NCBI RefSeq assembly: GCF_040655735.1
Contig: NZ_JBFAKK010000002.1
Location: forward strand, 708,820 to 772,819
From: Phytomonospora sp040655735
GTDB lineage: Bacteria; Actinomycetota; Actinomycetes; Mycobacteriales; Micromonosporaceae
Length of the DNA: 64,000 nt
Direction of reading: 5' to 3'
Numbering within the stretch: the first letter of the stretch is position 1; every line of letters begins with the position of its first letter. The notes beneath the pieces were generated by a model that did no database searches, was not told the origin of the DNA, and saw nothing but the letters and a program-made list of their open reading frames with translations. Both the position numbers and the translations under genes were made by a program. Of the stretch, positions 1 to 7,950 are shown one piece after another.

Positions 1-264
1 GACCTGGCCGAGGCCGTTGAACACCGCCCCGATCAGCTTGCCCTTGATGCCCGGCTGCGCGAAGTACTCGATCTTGGCCATGGTGGCGATGTGCCGGGCC
101 GTGATCAGCCCGAGGAAGTAGTGGTCGGCGGCGGAGAGGTGGTTGGCGACGATGAGCACCGGCCCCTTACGCGGGATGTGCTCCTGTCCGGTGAACTTCG
201 GGCGCCAGACGAGCCGGATCGTGGGTGCCGCGGTCACTTGCAGCACCCTGTACAGGATTGTCAA
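1..264 (-). CDS. 1-acyl-sn-glycerol-3-phosphate acyltransferase (PlsC family), partial
   Basis: Only the N-terminal 88 residues lie in the window; the gene continues off the left edge. The translation has the PlsC/LPLAT catalytic motif as NHLSAAD (H-x4-D), preceded by GPVLIVA, which is the usual context of this family. Such enzymes acylate lysophosphatidic acid at the membrane during phospholipid synthesis. I chose a TTG start at 264 because GGGAG lies four to five bases upstream; a downstream GTG is possible. It is divergent from the histidine kinase gene, with about 70 bases between them. Family call is firm, exact substrate is inferred. Confidence 0.8.
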   Translation of the reverse strand, partial: MTILYRVLQVTAAPTIRLVWRPKFTGQEHIPRKGPVLIVANHLSAADHYFLGLITARHIATMAKIEYFAQPGIKGKLIGAVFNGLGQV

Positions 265-335
265 CGTTCTCCCTCAAGGTCGTCGACGGGTTCTCCTACT
301 CCCGCCGTCGTACATGACCGCACTCCCCCCGGCCA

Positions 336-1466
336 ATGCCACCGACCAGCGGCGACGCATACCGTGAACGAGTGCAACCTGACGAGCACAGCGATCTTAC
401 GGACCGTACCCGGACGGGAGCAGCCGACCGGCCCCGGAAGCGGAACGGACCACGATTCGGTCCGCCCTGGGCGCGGCGGCCAGGCCCCCGACCCGACGAT
501 CCGGGCCGCTGGGACAGCCACGCCTTCCGCGTGCCCTGGGTCCTGGTGGCCGTCCCGGTCGCCTTCATCCAGCTCGTCGGCACCGCCGGCGCGGCCTACT
601 GGGGACGCGCCGACGCCACCCCGCAGAACTGGTTCTCGAAGGTCCTGATCCTCGCCGGGCCGGTCGCGCTGCTGTTCGCCGCGCGCTACCCCCGCACGGT
701 CGTCGGTGTCGCCGTCGCCGCCGCCGCGACGTACTACTCGCTCGGCTACGCCCCCGGCCCGGTCTTCCTCTCGGTCATCGTCGCGCTGCTCCTGTGGGGC
801 CGGACCGTCCGCGTCCAGCGCAACGCCGACCGCCGCCGCGCCAAGATCGCCGAGGCCGAGCAGCGGGCCGGCGCCGAACGCCTGCGCATCGCCCAGGAAC
901 TCCACGACGTGCTCGCCCACCACATCTCGCTCATCAACGTGCAGGCCGGCGTCGCGCTGCACCTCGTCGACGAGCGGCCCGAGCAGACCCGCACGGCGCT
1001 CGCGGCGATCAAGTCGGCCAGCAAGGAGGCCCTCGGCGAACTCCGCGCCGCCCTCGACGCCCTGCGCAATCCCGGTGACGAGGCGCCCCGCGCGCCGACC
1101 GCCGGGCTGTCGGAGCTGCCCGCGATCGTCGACAGCGTCCGCTCGGCCGGCCTCGACGTCGACTACCGCGTCGAGGGAGAGCCGCGCGAGATCGGCGTCG
1201 CCGGGGAGCTCGCGGCGCTGCGGATCGTGCAGGAGTCGCTGACCAACGTGCTGCGCCACTCCGGCGCCACCACCGCGACCGTCACGCTCGCCTACGGCGA
1301 GGACTCCGTGCGCGTCGAGATCGCCGACGACGGCCACGGCGGGGTACCCGTCCCCGGCAACGGCCTCAGCGGCATGCGCGAACGCGCAGGTGCTCTGGGC
1401 GGCACCTGCACGGCTGGCCCGGCGCCCGGTGGCGGCTTCGTCGTGCGCGCCGAGCTGCCCGGCTAG
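336..1466 (+). CDS. Two-component sensor histidine kinase (HisKA_3/NarL type)
   Basis: 376 residues. After a charged, Pro/Arg-rich N-terminus come about four hydrophobic segments (roughly residues 64-84, 102-116, 121-137 and 141-155) with almost no loop, so it probably senses a membrane-associated signal. The dimerisation/phosphoacceptor motif ELHDVLAHH places the phosphorylated histidine at about H190. The ATPase part shows the N box (SLTNVLRHSG, N304), DDGHGG near 331 and a GNGLSGMRER G-box near 341-350. It is followed after 22 bases by its response regulator, so the two form an operon. The start is uncertain: ATG at 336 or GTG at 372, neither with a clear ribosome binding site. The signal is unknown. 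Confidence 0.92.
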   Translation: MPPTSGDAYRERVQPDEHSDLTDRTRTGAADRPRKRNGPRFGPPWARRPGPRPDDPGRWDSHAFRVPWVLVAVPVAFIQLVGTAGAAYWGRADATPQNWFSKVLILAGPVALLFAARYPRTVVGVAVAAAATYYSLGYAPGPVFLSVIVALLLWGRTVRVQRNADRRRAKIAEAEQRAGAERLRIAQELHDVLAHHISLINVQAGVALHLVDERPEQTRTALAAIKSASKEALGELRAALDALRNPGDEAPRAPTAGLSELPAIVDSVRSAGLDVDYRVEGEPREIGVAGELAALRIVQESLTNVLRHSGATTATVTLAYGEDSVRVEIADDGHGGVPVPGNGLSGMRERAGALGGTCTAGPAPGGGFVVRAELPG

Positions 1467-1488
1467 GCGCGCCTGGCACAATCGCCCC

Positions 1489-2169
1489 ATGGGCCCCACA
1501 GAGGACATCCGCGTACTTCTCGCCGACGACCAGGCCCTCCTGCGGGCCGGTTTCCGCGCCCTGCTCGACTCCGCCGAGGGGATCTGCGTGGTGGGCGAGG
1601 CCGCCGACGGCGCCGAGGCCGTCCGGCTGGTCAAGGACCTCAAGCCCGACGTGGTCCTGATGGACATCCGCATGCCCGGCACCGACGGGCTGGCCGCGAC
1701 CGCCCAGATCGCCGCCGACCCGCGCCTGTCGGAGGTCAGGGTGATCATCCTGACCACCTTCGACCTCGACGAGTACGTCTTCGAGGCGCTGCGCGTCGGC
1801 GCCAGCGGCTTCCTCGTCAAGGACACCGAACCCGTCGAGCTGCTGCACGCCGTCCGCGTCGTCGCCCGGGGCGACGCCCTGCTGTCGCCGGGAGTGACGC
1901 GCCGGCTGGTGTCGGAGTTCGCCGCCCGCGCCAAGGAGCCCGTCGCGACGGGGGAGATGGACCGGCTCACCGAGCGCGAACGCGAGATCGTCGGCCTCGT
2001 CGCCGCCGGACTGTCCAACGAGGACATCGCCAAGAAGCTCTACGTGAGCCCCGCGACGGCCAAGACGCACGTCAGCCGCGCCATGATCAAGCTGCGGGCC
2101 CGCGACCGGGCGCAGCTGGTGGTGCTCGCCTACGAGTCGGGCCTGGTCCGGCCCGGCTGGCTGGGCTGA
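1489..2169 (+). CDS. NarL/FixJ-type response regulator
   Basis: 226 residues: receiver domain (about 7-125) with acidic pair D13/D14, phosphoacceptor D59 in LMDIRMPG and a conserved K in FLVKDTEP, then a LuxR-type helix-turn-helix (about 160-218) containing LTEREREIVGLVAAGLSNEDIA. It should bind DNA when phosphorylated by the histidine kinase encoded just upstream. The ATG at 1489 gives a normal family length and begins right before the receiver fold; a longer reading from further upstream would overlap the kinase and has no homology. Target genes cannot be told from sequence. The adjacent SHOCT gene is a candidate because of proximity only. Confidence 0.95.
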   Translation: MGPTEDIRVLLADDQALLRAGFRALLDSAEGICVVGEAADGAEAVRLVKDLKPDVVLMDIRMPGTDGLAATAQIAADPRLSEVRVIILTTFDLDEYVFEALRVGASGFLVKDTEPVELLHAVRVVARGDALLSPGVTRRLVSEFAARAKEPVATGEMDRLTEREREIVGLVAAGLSNEDIAKKLYVSPATAKTHVSRAMIKLRARDRAQLVVLAYESGLVRPGWLG

Positions 2170-2288
2170 GGGGAACCCCCTACGCCGCACGCGGTAGGCG
2201 CGAAGCCGCCCGCCGTACGACGCGCGGAAGGCCGTTTCGGCAGAGCCTTGAGTGACAGGCGAGGCAACGAACCGAAACGGAGCCCATC

Positions 2289-2549
2289 ATGATCACCGAG
2301 ACGATTCTCGCGAGCGGACTGCACGACGGCTACGGCTGGCACCACGGGGGAGGCGGACCCTGGTTCCTGCTGTTCCCGCTGTTCTGGATCGCCGTGATCG
2401 TCACCCTCGGCGTCATCTTCGGCCGGCGCCGCCGCGCGCACTGGGGCGGACGCCAGTCGGCCGAGGCCACCCTGCGCGACCGCTACGCGAAGGGCGAGAT
2501 CGCCGACGAGGAGTACCAGGCCAGGCTGCGGACACTGCGGGAGAAGTAG
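2289..2549 (+). CDS. Small SHOCT-domain membrane protein
   Basis: 86 residues. A Gly/His-rich N-terminus is followed by one transmembrane helix (about 25-45), an Arg-rich stop-transfer stretch, and a C-terminal SHOCT domain (about 58-86, with LRDRYAKGEI and YQARLRTL). SHOCT is a short domain found at C-termini of many bacterial membrane proteins and is thought to mediate oligomerisation; its role here is unknown. It lies 119 bases after the response regulator, in the same direction. Expression from its own promoter is possible, but I see no convincing one. Confidence 0.8.
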   Translation: MITETILASGLHDGYGWHHGGGGPWFLLFPLFWIAVIVTLGVIFGRRRRAHWGGRQSAEATLRDRYAKGEIADEEYQARLRTLREK

Positions 2550-2576
2550 TGATCGCGGGTCGCCCGGTGGAGGCCC

Positions 2577-3239
2577 TCAGTCCTTCACCGGGTAGCCCAT
2601 CCGCGCGGCCTCGGCCGAGGCCTTCTCCCAGTCGCCGCCGAGGTCGTCGACGTCGGCACGCGTCATCGGCTCGCCCGCGAAGGCCCACGCCACGTTGCGC
2701 GGATCCACTTTCCGGCCGAAGTAGCCGCCCGCCCAGTCCGCGTAGGCGCGCGGTGCGTCGGTGGCCGTCGCCAGCCCGAACAGCCACCCGGCCCCGTCGT
2801 CCTCGTCGCCGAAGGTGACGGGCCCGCACGCCCAGCCACCGTCGGCGGTCCACCACGCCACGGCCGTGGCGTCGAAGAAGTCCTCGAACAGCAACTCCTC
2901 GTCGGCCGGGTACGTCGCCAGCGCCGCCGGGAGCCCGTCGAGCAGCCCCGGCCAGTGCTCGTGGTCGTCGTCGCGCCACGGCGACACCTCGGACTCGTGG
3001 TCGAAGCCGAAGAGCAGCACCCCCGCCGGATCGAAGACGACACCGTAGGAGTCGCCGCCGCCGTTGTCCATCGACGCCATCGCGACGCCGGGCCGCCACC
3101 GCGGCCAGTACAGGTGCCGCGGGTAGGTCGGGTTGAAGGCGGCGTCGAGGACGGCCATCGCCCGCAGACGCGAGCGCAGGGCCTCGGGCTCGGGGAGGTG
3201 AGGGAGTACGTCGTGGATGCTCACGCGGACATGGAACAC
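2577..3239 (-). CDS. Uncharacterised protein, paralogue of the 3312-3860 gene
   Basis: 220 residues, soluble, acidic, rich in Trp and aromatic residues. I do not recognise a named domain. It begins MFHVRVSIHDVLPHLPEPE and shares with the next gene the blocks MASMDNG, GD.Y.VVFD, FDHES.VSPWR, HWPGLLDG, VAWAF.GEP and a GY ending, so the two are clearly a tandem duplication. The stop lies 27 bases beyond the convergent SHOCT gene. Acidic, aromatic-rich tandem paralogues next to an Imm21 gene would fit immunity or suppressor proteins, but this is inference from neighbourhood only. Confidence 0.75.
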   Translation of the reverse strand: MFHVRVSIHDVLPHLPEPEALRSRLRAMAVLDAAFNPTYPRHLYWPRWRPGVAMASMDNGGGDSYGVVFDPAGVLLFGFDHESEVSPWRDDDHEHWPGLLDGLPAALATYPADEELLFEDFFDATAVAWWTADGGWACGPVTFGDEDDGAGWLFGLATATDAPRAYADWAGGYFGRKVDPRNVAWAFAGEPMTRADVDDLGGDWEKASAEAARMGYPVKD

Positions 3240-3311
3240 GATGGGGACCGGGGGGCTTCGGTCACCCGTGCGCCGGCACCGAAGGCGGGGCTGCGCCCGA
3301 TCCCATTCCTT

Positions 3312-3860
3312 TCAGGCGGTTTCGTTCGCCGCCGACCAAGAGATCGAGTATCCGATGTCCCGCGCGTCGCCCACCACGTCCCGCCACGCCCGCTCGGGGT
3401 TGAGCGCCGCCACACGCTGCGGGGTGGGGGGCTCGCCGGTGAAGGCCCAGGCGACCTCCTCGGGCCGGGTCGGGCGTTCGAAGTACTCCTGGGCGATGTG
3501 CTCGGCGTAGACGGCGGCCGGGTCGGGGGCGATGAGGTCGGCGAGCAGTTCGGCGCCGTCGAGCAGCCCTGGCCAGTGCGCGCGTGGGGACGTGCGCCAG
3601 GGGCTGACCGGCGACTCGTGGTCGAAGGCGTAGAGGAACACCCCGGGGGTGTCGAACACGACGCGGTAGAGGTCGCCGGAGCCGTTGTCCATGCTCGCCA
3701 TGGCGTGACCGCCGCGCGGGCCCTCCTCGTGGAAGTGCAGGCGGAAGTCCTCGGTGAAGATCGCGTCGAGCATCGCCATCGCCCGGCCCCGTGCGCGCAG
3801 GACGCCGGGCTCGGGGAGGTGGGGGAGAACGTCGTGGATGTTCACGGCGACATGGAACAC
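3312..3860 (-). CDS. Uncharacterised protein, paralogue of the 2577-3239 gene
   Basis: 182 residues, starting MFHVAVNIHDVLPHLPEPG and aligning along its length to its downstream neighbour, with internal and C-terminal deletions accounting for the shorter size. No transmembrane segment or signal peptide is visible. It is divergent from the Imm21 gene with only about 32 bases between the two starts, so the promoters must overlap or extend into coding sequence. The 72-base gap to the paralogue makes an operon likely. Function unknown. Confidence 0.75.
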   Translation of the reverse strand: MFHVAVNIHDVLPHLPEPGVLRARGRAMAMLDAIFTEDFRLHFHEEGPRGGHAMASMDNGSGDLYRVVFDTPGVFLYAFDHESPVSPWRTSPRAHWPGLLDGAELLADLIAPDPAAVYAEHIAQEYFERPTRPEEVAWAFTGEPPTPQRVAALNPERAWRDVVGDARDIGYSISWSAANETA

Positions 3861-3892
3861 GATGGGTGCGACGGGGGCGGCACACTGTCGGC

Positions 3893-4441
3893 GTGACCGA
3901 ACCGATGCCGTCGCCGATCTGGGTGGATTCGCTCGGCGGGCCGCTCATCGTGCTCCCCGCGACGCTGTTGCCGGACTGGCGGGGCAGCGCGGCCGAGGAC
4001 GAGCCGGCGGACGCCGACGACGACTACGAACGCGCCTGCGCCGTCGACGAGTACGCGGCGGCCATCCCCGTCGGTGACGGGGAGGGCCTGGTGCTCGGCG
4101 ACGAACCCGCGATGACCTGCTACCTGCCCGAGCACCGCGCGTTCCTGCGCTGGATCGCCGCCGACTCCGAGACGGACCTGTTCGCCCGGGCCGCCGAGGT
4201 CCTGGCCGACCCCACCGCCACCTGGCAGGACTGCGGGATGTGGGCCACCGACGGCCCCGCCGTCCTCATGGACTCCGTCTACGCCGGCCCCGAGCTCGCT
4301 ACCCGCGACACCTTCGGCGATCTGCCCGCTCAGGCAACGGTCCCCGTCCCCTCGGGCCGCTGGTCGGTGCGGGTGGCAACCGACGACCGCGCACCCCACA
4401 CCTGGCTCGTGCTCGTGCGCCTCGACCCGGCCGTGCCCTGA
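3893..4441 (+). CDS. Imm21-family immunity protein, orphan
   Basis: 182 residues. The opening PIWVDSLGGPLIVLP, the central DEPAMTCYLPEHRAFLRW and the GPAVLMDS segment match my knowledge of the Imm21 family, cytoplasmic immunity proteins of polymorphic toxin systems that neutralise a cognate toxin. GTG at 3893 was chosen because the domain starts a few residues later; ATG at 3905 is also possible. No toxin, LXG/WXG or Rhs gene lies nearby, so it is either an orphan acting against toxins of relatives or a domesticated copy. Family assignment is from memory of conserved blocks and should be confirmed by profile search. Confidence 0.75.
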   Translation: MTEPMPSPIWVDSLGGPLIVLPATLLPDWRGSAAEDEPADADDDYERACAVDEYAAAIPVGDGEGLVLGDEPAMTCYLPEHRAFLRWIAADSETDLFARAAEVLADPTATWQDCGMWATDGPAVLMDSVYAGPELATRDTFGDLPAQATVPVPSGRWSVRVATDDRAPHTWLVLVRLDPAVP

Positions 4442-4498
4442 TCCGCCTCGCCCCCAAAACCCCTGGCCACCGGGCCCGCGACCCGTCACACTCCCAGC

Positions 4499-6160
4499 GT
4501 GGGATACATCGACGTCGCGGCCGTCAGCCGCACCCTCCCGGACGGCCGCGTGCTCTTCTCCGAGGTCTCCTTCCGTGTCGGCGAGGGCGCCAAGGTCGCG
4601 TTGATCGGCGCCAACGGGACGGGCAAGACGACTCTCGTGCGCATGATCGCCGGTGACATCGCCCCCGACGACGGCGCCATCACCCGCGGTGGCGGGCTGG
4701 GCGTCATGCGGCAGCTCCTGGTCCACGACGACCGGCTGCTGTCGGACCTCGCCCTGTCGCTGGCCCCGCCGCGGCTGCGCGAGCTGGGTGAGCGCCTGGC
4801 CCGTACCGAGGCGGCGGTGTCGGCGGCCGAGAAGCGCGGCAAGTACAGCGCGGCGGCCGAGAAGGCCCAGGTCGCCTACGCCGACGCGCTGACGGCGTGG
4901 GGCGACGCGGGCGGCTACGACTTCGAGGTCCTGTGCGACACCGTCTCCATCCTCATTCTCGGCAAGCCGTGGGACGAGACGCGCGAACGGGTCGTGCGGA
5001 CCCTGTCGGGCGGCGAGCAGAAGCGCTTCGCCCTCGAACTCCTCCTGCGCGGCCCCGAGGAGGTCCTCCTCCTCGACGAGCCGGACAACTTCCTCGACGT
5101 GCCGGCCAAGCGCTGGCTGGAGGAGCGCATCAACGAGTCGGAGAAGACGATCCTCTACGTCTCCCACGACCGGGAGCTGCTGGCCAACACCGCGCAGCGC
5201 ATCGTCACCCTGGAGTCGGGCGACGTGTGGGTGCACGGCGGGGGTTTCGCGACCTGGCACGAGGCCCGCGTGGCGCGGCACGAGCGCTTCGAGGAGCTGC
5301 GCCGCCGCTGGGACGAGGAGCACCAGAAGCTCAAGGACCTGGTGGTCATGTACCGCCAGAAGGCCGCCTACAACTCCGACATGGCCTCGCGGCTGCGCGC
5401 CGCCGAGACGCGCCTGGCGAAGTTCGTGGCGATCGGCCCGCCGCCGACGCCCCCGCGCGACCAGGACATCAAGATGTCCCTCAGCGGTGGCCGGACCGGC
5501 AAGCGCGCGGTCATGTGCGAGCAGCTGGAGTTGGAGAACCTGACCTTCCCCTTCGACCTGGAGGTCTGGTACGGCGACCGCGTCGCGGTCCTCGGCGCCA
5601 ACGGGACGGGCAAGTCGCACTTCCTGCGGCTGCTCGCGCGCGGCGGCAGCGAGGGCGGCGGGCCGGTCGACGGCAGGCGGCTGGAACCGGTGCTGCACAA
5701 CGGATCGGCGCGACTGGGCGCCCGGGTCATGCCGGGCCACTTCTCCCAGACGCACGACCGGCCGGAGCTGATGGGCAAGACGCTGCGGGAGATCCTGTGG
5801 AGGGGCGACGAGCACCGGCGGAGCCTTGAGCGCTCCTCGGCGATGAACAAGCTGTCGCGCTACGAGCTGGCGCCCTCGTCGGAGCAGGTGTGGGAGAGCC
5901 TCAGCGGTGGGCAGCAGGCGCGTTTCCTGGTGCTGCTGCTGGAGTTGTCGGGCGCGACGCTGCTCCTGCTCGACGAGCCGACCGACAACCTCGACCTCGC
6001 CTCGGCCGAGGCCCTTGAGGAAGGGCTGTCCGGTTTCGAGGGGACGGTCATCGCGGTGACCCACGACCGGTGGTTCACGCGCGGCTTCGATCGCTTCGTC
6101 CTCTTTGGAGCCGACGGCGAGGTCACGGAGACCGACGAGCCGGTGTGGGACGTGCGATAG
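4499..6160 (+). CDS. ABC-F family ATPase
   Basis: 553 residues with two ABC ATPase modules and no transmembrane helices, the ABC-F pattern. Module 1: Walker A GANGTGKT (37-44), signature LSGGEQKRF, Walker B LLLDEPDNFLD. Module 2: GANGTGKS, LSGGQQARF, LLLDEPTDNLD. A charged linker rich in Arg/Glu/Lys separates them. Members act on ribosomes, giving antibiotic protection or regulating translation. Module 1 has DEPDNFLD instead of the usual DEPTNHLD, as in the actinobacterial branch of this family. GTG at 4499 starts the domain directly, 57 bases after the Imm21 stop. Whether it confers drug resistance cannot be read from sequence. Confidence 0.92.
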   Translation: MGYIDVAAVSRTLPDGRVLFSEVSFRVGEGAKVALIGANGTGKTTLVRMIAGDIAPDDGAITRGGGLGVMRQLLVHDDRLLSDLALSLAPPRLRELGERLARTEAAVSAAEKRGKYSAAAEKAQVAYADALTAWGDAGGYDFEVLCDTVSILILGKPWDETRERVVRTLSGGEQKRFALELLLRGPEEVLLLDEPDNFLDVPAKRWLEERINESEKTILYVSHDRELLANTAQRIVTLESGDVWVHGGGFATWHEARVARHERFEELRRRWDEEHQKLKDLVVMYRQKAAYNSDMASRLRAAETRLAKFVAIGPPPTPPRDQDIKMSLSGGRTGKRAVMCEQLELENLTFPFDLEVWYGDRVAVLGANGTGKSHFLRLLARGGSEGGGPVDGRRLEPVLHNGSARLGARVMPGHFSQTHDRPELMGKTLREILWRGDEHRRSLERSSAMNKLSRYELAPSSEQVWESLSGGQQARFLVLLLELSGATLLLLDEPTDNLDLASAEALEEGLSGFEGTVIAVTHDRWFTRGFDRFVLFGADGEVTETDEPVWDVR

Positions 6161-6167
6161 TGGCCCC

Positions 6168-6800
6168 GTGCCCTTAATCCGCAGCCTTCGCGCGGCGGCC
6201 GCTGTGGCGGTCGTCGCGCTGGTCGCGACCGCCTGCGGCGGTGCCCGCGACCTCAGTGAGGAAAAGCCGACGGCCCTGCAGAACGAGTGGTGGAGCTGGG
6301 TGATGTCGGCGCCCGTGCACCGCCATCCGGTCACCGACACCACCGGCGAGTTCTGCGCCGAGGCGCAGCCCGACGACCTGTGGTTTCTCGCCGGGACCTT
6401 CGGCGAGACCGGCGGGACGGTCACGCGGACCTGCCAGATCCCCGCCGGCCGGCCGATCGTCGTTCCGGCGGTGAACATCCTGGTCCCGTCGGGCGCCGTC
6501 TTCGAGGAGGGCCCGGTGGCGGTGCTGGGCTGCGTCGAGGTCCAGGGGCAGCTCAGCGGCTCGGTCGCCCTCGACGGCGAGGAGCTCGTGCTCGACCAGA
6601 TCGACGGCGCTCAGATCAACGTCGGCAGCGGCGTGATGGGCAACCCGCTCACCCGCGACCTGTCGGGGATCGACGGCGCCGGATGCGGTCTGTGGGCGCG
6701 GATCGAGCCGTTGTCGCCGGGCGAGCACACCTTGGCGATCCGGGGCGAGGCGCCCGGTTTCAGCACGGCCGTCGACTACGTCCTGACCGTCACGGAGTGA
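6168..6800 (+). CDS. Putative lipoprotein of unknown function
   Basis: 210 residues. A type II signal peptide is visible: basic start, hydrophobic Ala/Val core, lipobox VATAC with the lipidated cysteine at C23. The mature part is acidic, likely beta-rich and contains two conserved-looking Cys pairs. I do not recognise the family. GTG at 6168 lies 7 bases after the ABC-F stop, so the two may be co-transcribed. Its last 11 bases overlap the 3' end of the convergent gene that stops at 6790. Confidence 0.75.
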   Translation: MPLIRSLRAAAAVAVVALVATACGGARDLSEEKPTALQNEWWSWVMSAPVHRHPVTDTTGEFCAEAQPDDLWFLAGTFGETGGTVTRTCQIPAGRPIVVPAVNILVPSGAVFEEGPVAVLGCVEVQGQLSGSVALDGEELVLDQIDGAQINVGSGVMGNPLTRDLSGIDGAGCGLWARIEPLSPGEHTLAIRGEAPGFSTAVDYVLTVTE

Positions 6801-7110
6801 CGGTGCGGCCGGTCGCGGCCGCCACGCGGGTGAAGAACTCGCGGTAGCCGGGCTCGGAGCCCTCGGGGATGAGGTAGCTGCTGCCGGCGCGCGCGAGTTT
6901 CTCCGGAAGGCTGCGGTAGAGCGCGCTCCCGGCCTGCCCGTCGCGGGTGAAGTTGATGCGGATCTGGCCGCGTTTGGGTTCGCCGACGGTGACGGCGAGC
7001 CACTGAACGGGAATGCGCGTGCTGTCGAAGGAGCGGCGGCTGAAGAGTTCGAAAATGCCGTCGGAGAAGCGCAGCAGGTGTTCGTCGACGAGCGCTTCGA
7101 TGGTCTCCAT
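6790..7110 (-). CDS. Hypothetical small soluble protein
   Basis: 106 residues starting METIEALVDEHLLRF, no membrane segment, mixed charged/beta pattern. I do not recognise the family. ATG at 7110 is preferred because upstream in-frame extension runs antisense through the thiE leader and is not protein-like. It is divergent from the thiamine operon; its promoter must lie in 7111-7180 on the minus strand. Converges and overlaps by 11 bases with the lipoprotein gene. Confidence 0.65.
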   Translation of the reverse strand: METIEALVDEHLLRFSDGIFELFSRRSFDSTRIPVQWLAVTVGEPKRGQIRINFTRDGQAGSALYRSLPEKLARAGSSYLIPEGSEPGYREFFTRVAAATGRTVTP

Positions 7111-7160
7111 CGCACGACGGTAGCGGGACCGCGCCGATCTCGCGAGTGACGCAGCTCCCC

Positions 7161-7189
7161 TTGCTTGTTGCTTTCCGGTGTCGTACGGT
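7161..7189 (+). promoter_or_regulatory. Putative promoter of the thiE operon
   Basis: TTGCTT at 7161-7166 and TACGGT (TAnnnT) at 7184-7189 are separated by exactly 17 bases. Predicted start near 7196-7198 places the TPP aptamer at the very 5' end of the transcript, as expected. Motif-based inference only. Confidence 0.45.
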
Positions 7190-7198
7190 GGCCGCAAG

Positions 7199-7290
7199 TA
7201 ACCCACGGGAGTCCGGTGCACCGGGCTGAGAGTGGGGCTTCGTAGCCCCAGACCGTCGAACCTGATCCGGATCATGCCGGCGCAGGGAGG
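7199..7290 (+). promoter_or_regulatory. TPP riboswitch (THI element)
   Basis: The conserved TPP-aptamer core is present in order: ACGGGAGTCC, GGGCTGAGA, a GC-rich P3 hairpin (GTGGGGCTTCGTAGCCCCA), and GAACCTGATC followed by CGGATCATGCCGGCGCAGGG. The 3' strand of the closing helix runs directly into the Shine-Dalgarno GGGAGGAG (7284-7291), nine bases before the thiE GTG at 7300. Ligand-bound folding should therefore hide the ribosome binding site, a translational switch. No separate terminator hairpin is seen between aptamer and gene. Confidence 0.95.
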
Positions 7291-7299
7291 AGCCTTGCC

Positions 7300-7950
7300 G
7301 TGGCCTACCCACACGCGTTTCCGCGACTGCACGTCATCACCGACACCGCCCCAGGGGTGGACACGATCGCCGTGGTCCGCGCCGCCCTGTCGGCGGGGGC
7401 GCCGCTGATCCAGGTCCGCGCCGCCGAGGACGCGACCGACCGCGCCGCCTACGATCTCGCCCTCCACGTCGCCGACCTGTGCGCCCGCTACGGCGCGACC
7501 TGCCTGGTCAACGACCTGCTGCACGTCGCCCTCGCGGTCGGTGCGCACGGCGCCCATGTCGGAGCCGACGACCTGCCGGTCGACGCGGCCCGCCGCGTCC
7601 TGAGCCCGGGCGCGATCCTCGGCGGCACCTGCCGCGACGCCGACGCCGCCCGGGCCGCCCAGCGCGCCGGCGCGACCTACCTCGGCGTCGGCCCGGTCCA
7701 CCAGAGCTCCACAAAGGACGGCCTGCCCGACCCGCTCGGCGCGGCCGGCATCCGCGCGGTGGCCGCCGCCGTGGACATCCCGGTCGTCGCCATCGGCGGC
7801 ATCACACCCGAACGCGTCCCCGCCCTGATCACCGCCGGCGCCCACGGCGTCGCCGTCATCGGCGCTATCAGCCGGACCGCCGACCCCCAGCGCGCCACCC
7901 GCTCGTTCCTGAACACGCTGTCCGCCAACCCCGCCGGAGTCGCCCGATGA
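7300..7950 (+). CDS. thiE: Thiamine phosphate synthase
   Basis: 216 residues, TIM barrel. It joins HMP-PP and thiazole phosphate carboxylate to give thiamine phosphate. Visible family blocks are LIQVRAAED near the N-terminus, CLVNDLLHVAL, HVGADDLPV, ILGGTCRD, YLGVGPVHQSSTKDG and the phosphate-binding VVAIGGITPE with AVIGAIS. The canonical R/K of the first block is retained as QVRA. GTG at 7300 is set by the strong GGGAGGAG upstream, which is part of the riboswitch. It is first in a tightly coupled operon: its TGA overlaps the thiO ATG. Confidence 0.93.
   Translation: MAYPHAFPRLHVITDTAPGVDTIAVVRAALSAGAPLIQVRAAEDATDRAAYDLALHVADLCARYGATCLVNDLLHVALAVGAHGAHVGADDLPVDAARRVLSPGAILGGTCRDADAARAAQRAGATYLGVGPVHQSSTKDGLPDPLGAAGIRAVAAAVDIPVVAIGGITPERVPALITAGAHGVAVIGAISRTADPQRATRSFLNTLSANPAGVAR

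Noticed and set aside
3842..6478. A long open frame antisense to the ABC-F and lipoprotein genes.
   Set aside because: No domain and shadow composition; the opposite strand has clear motifs.
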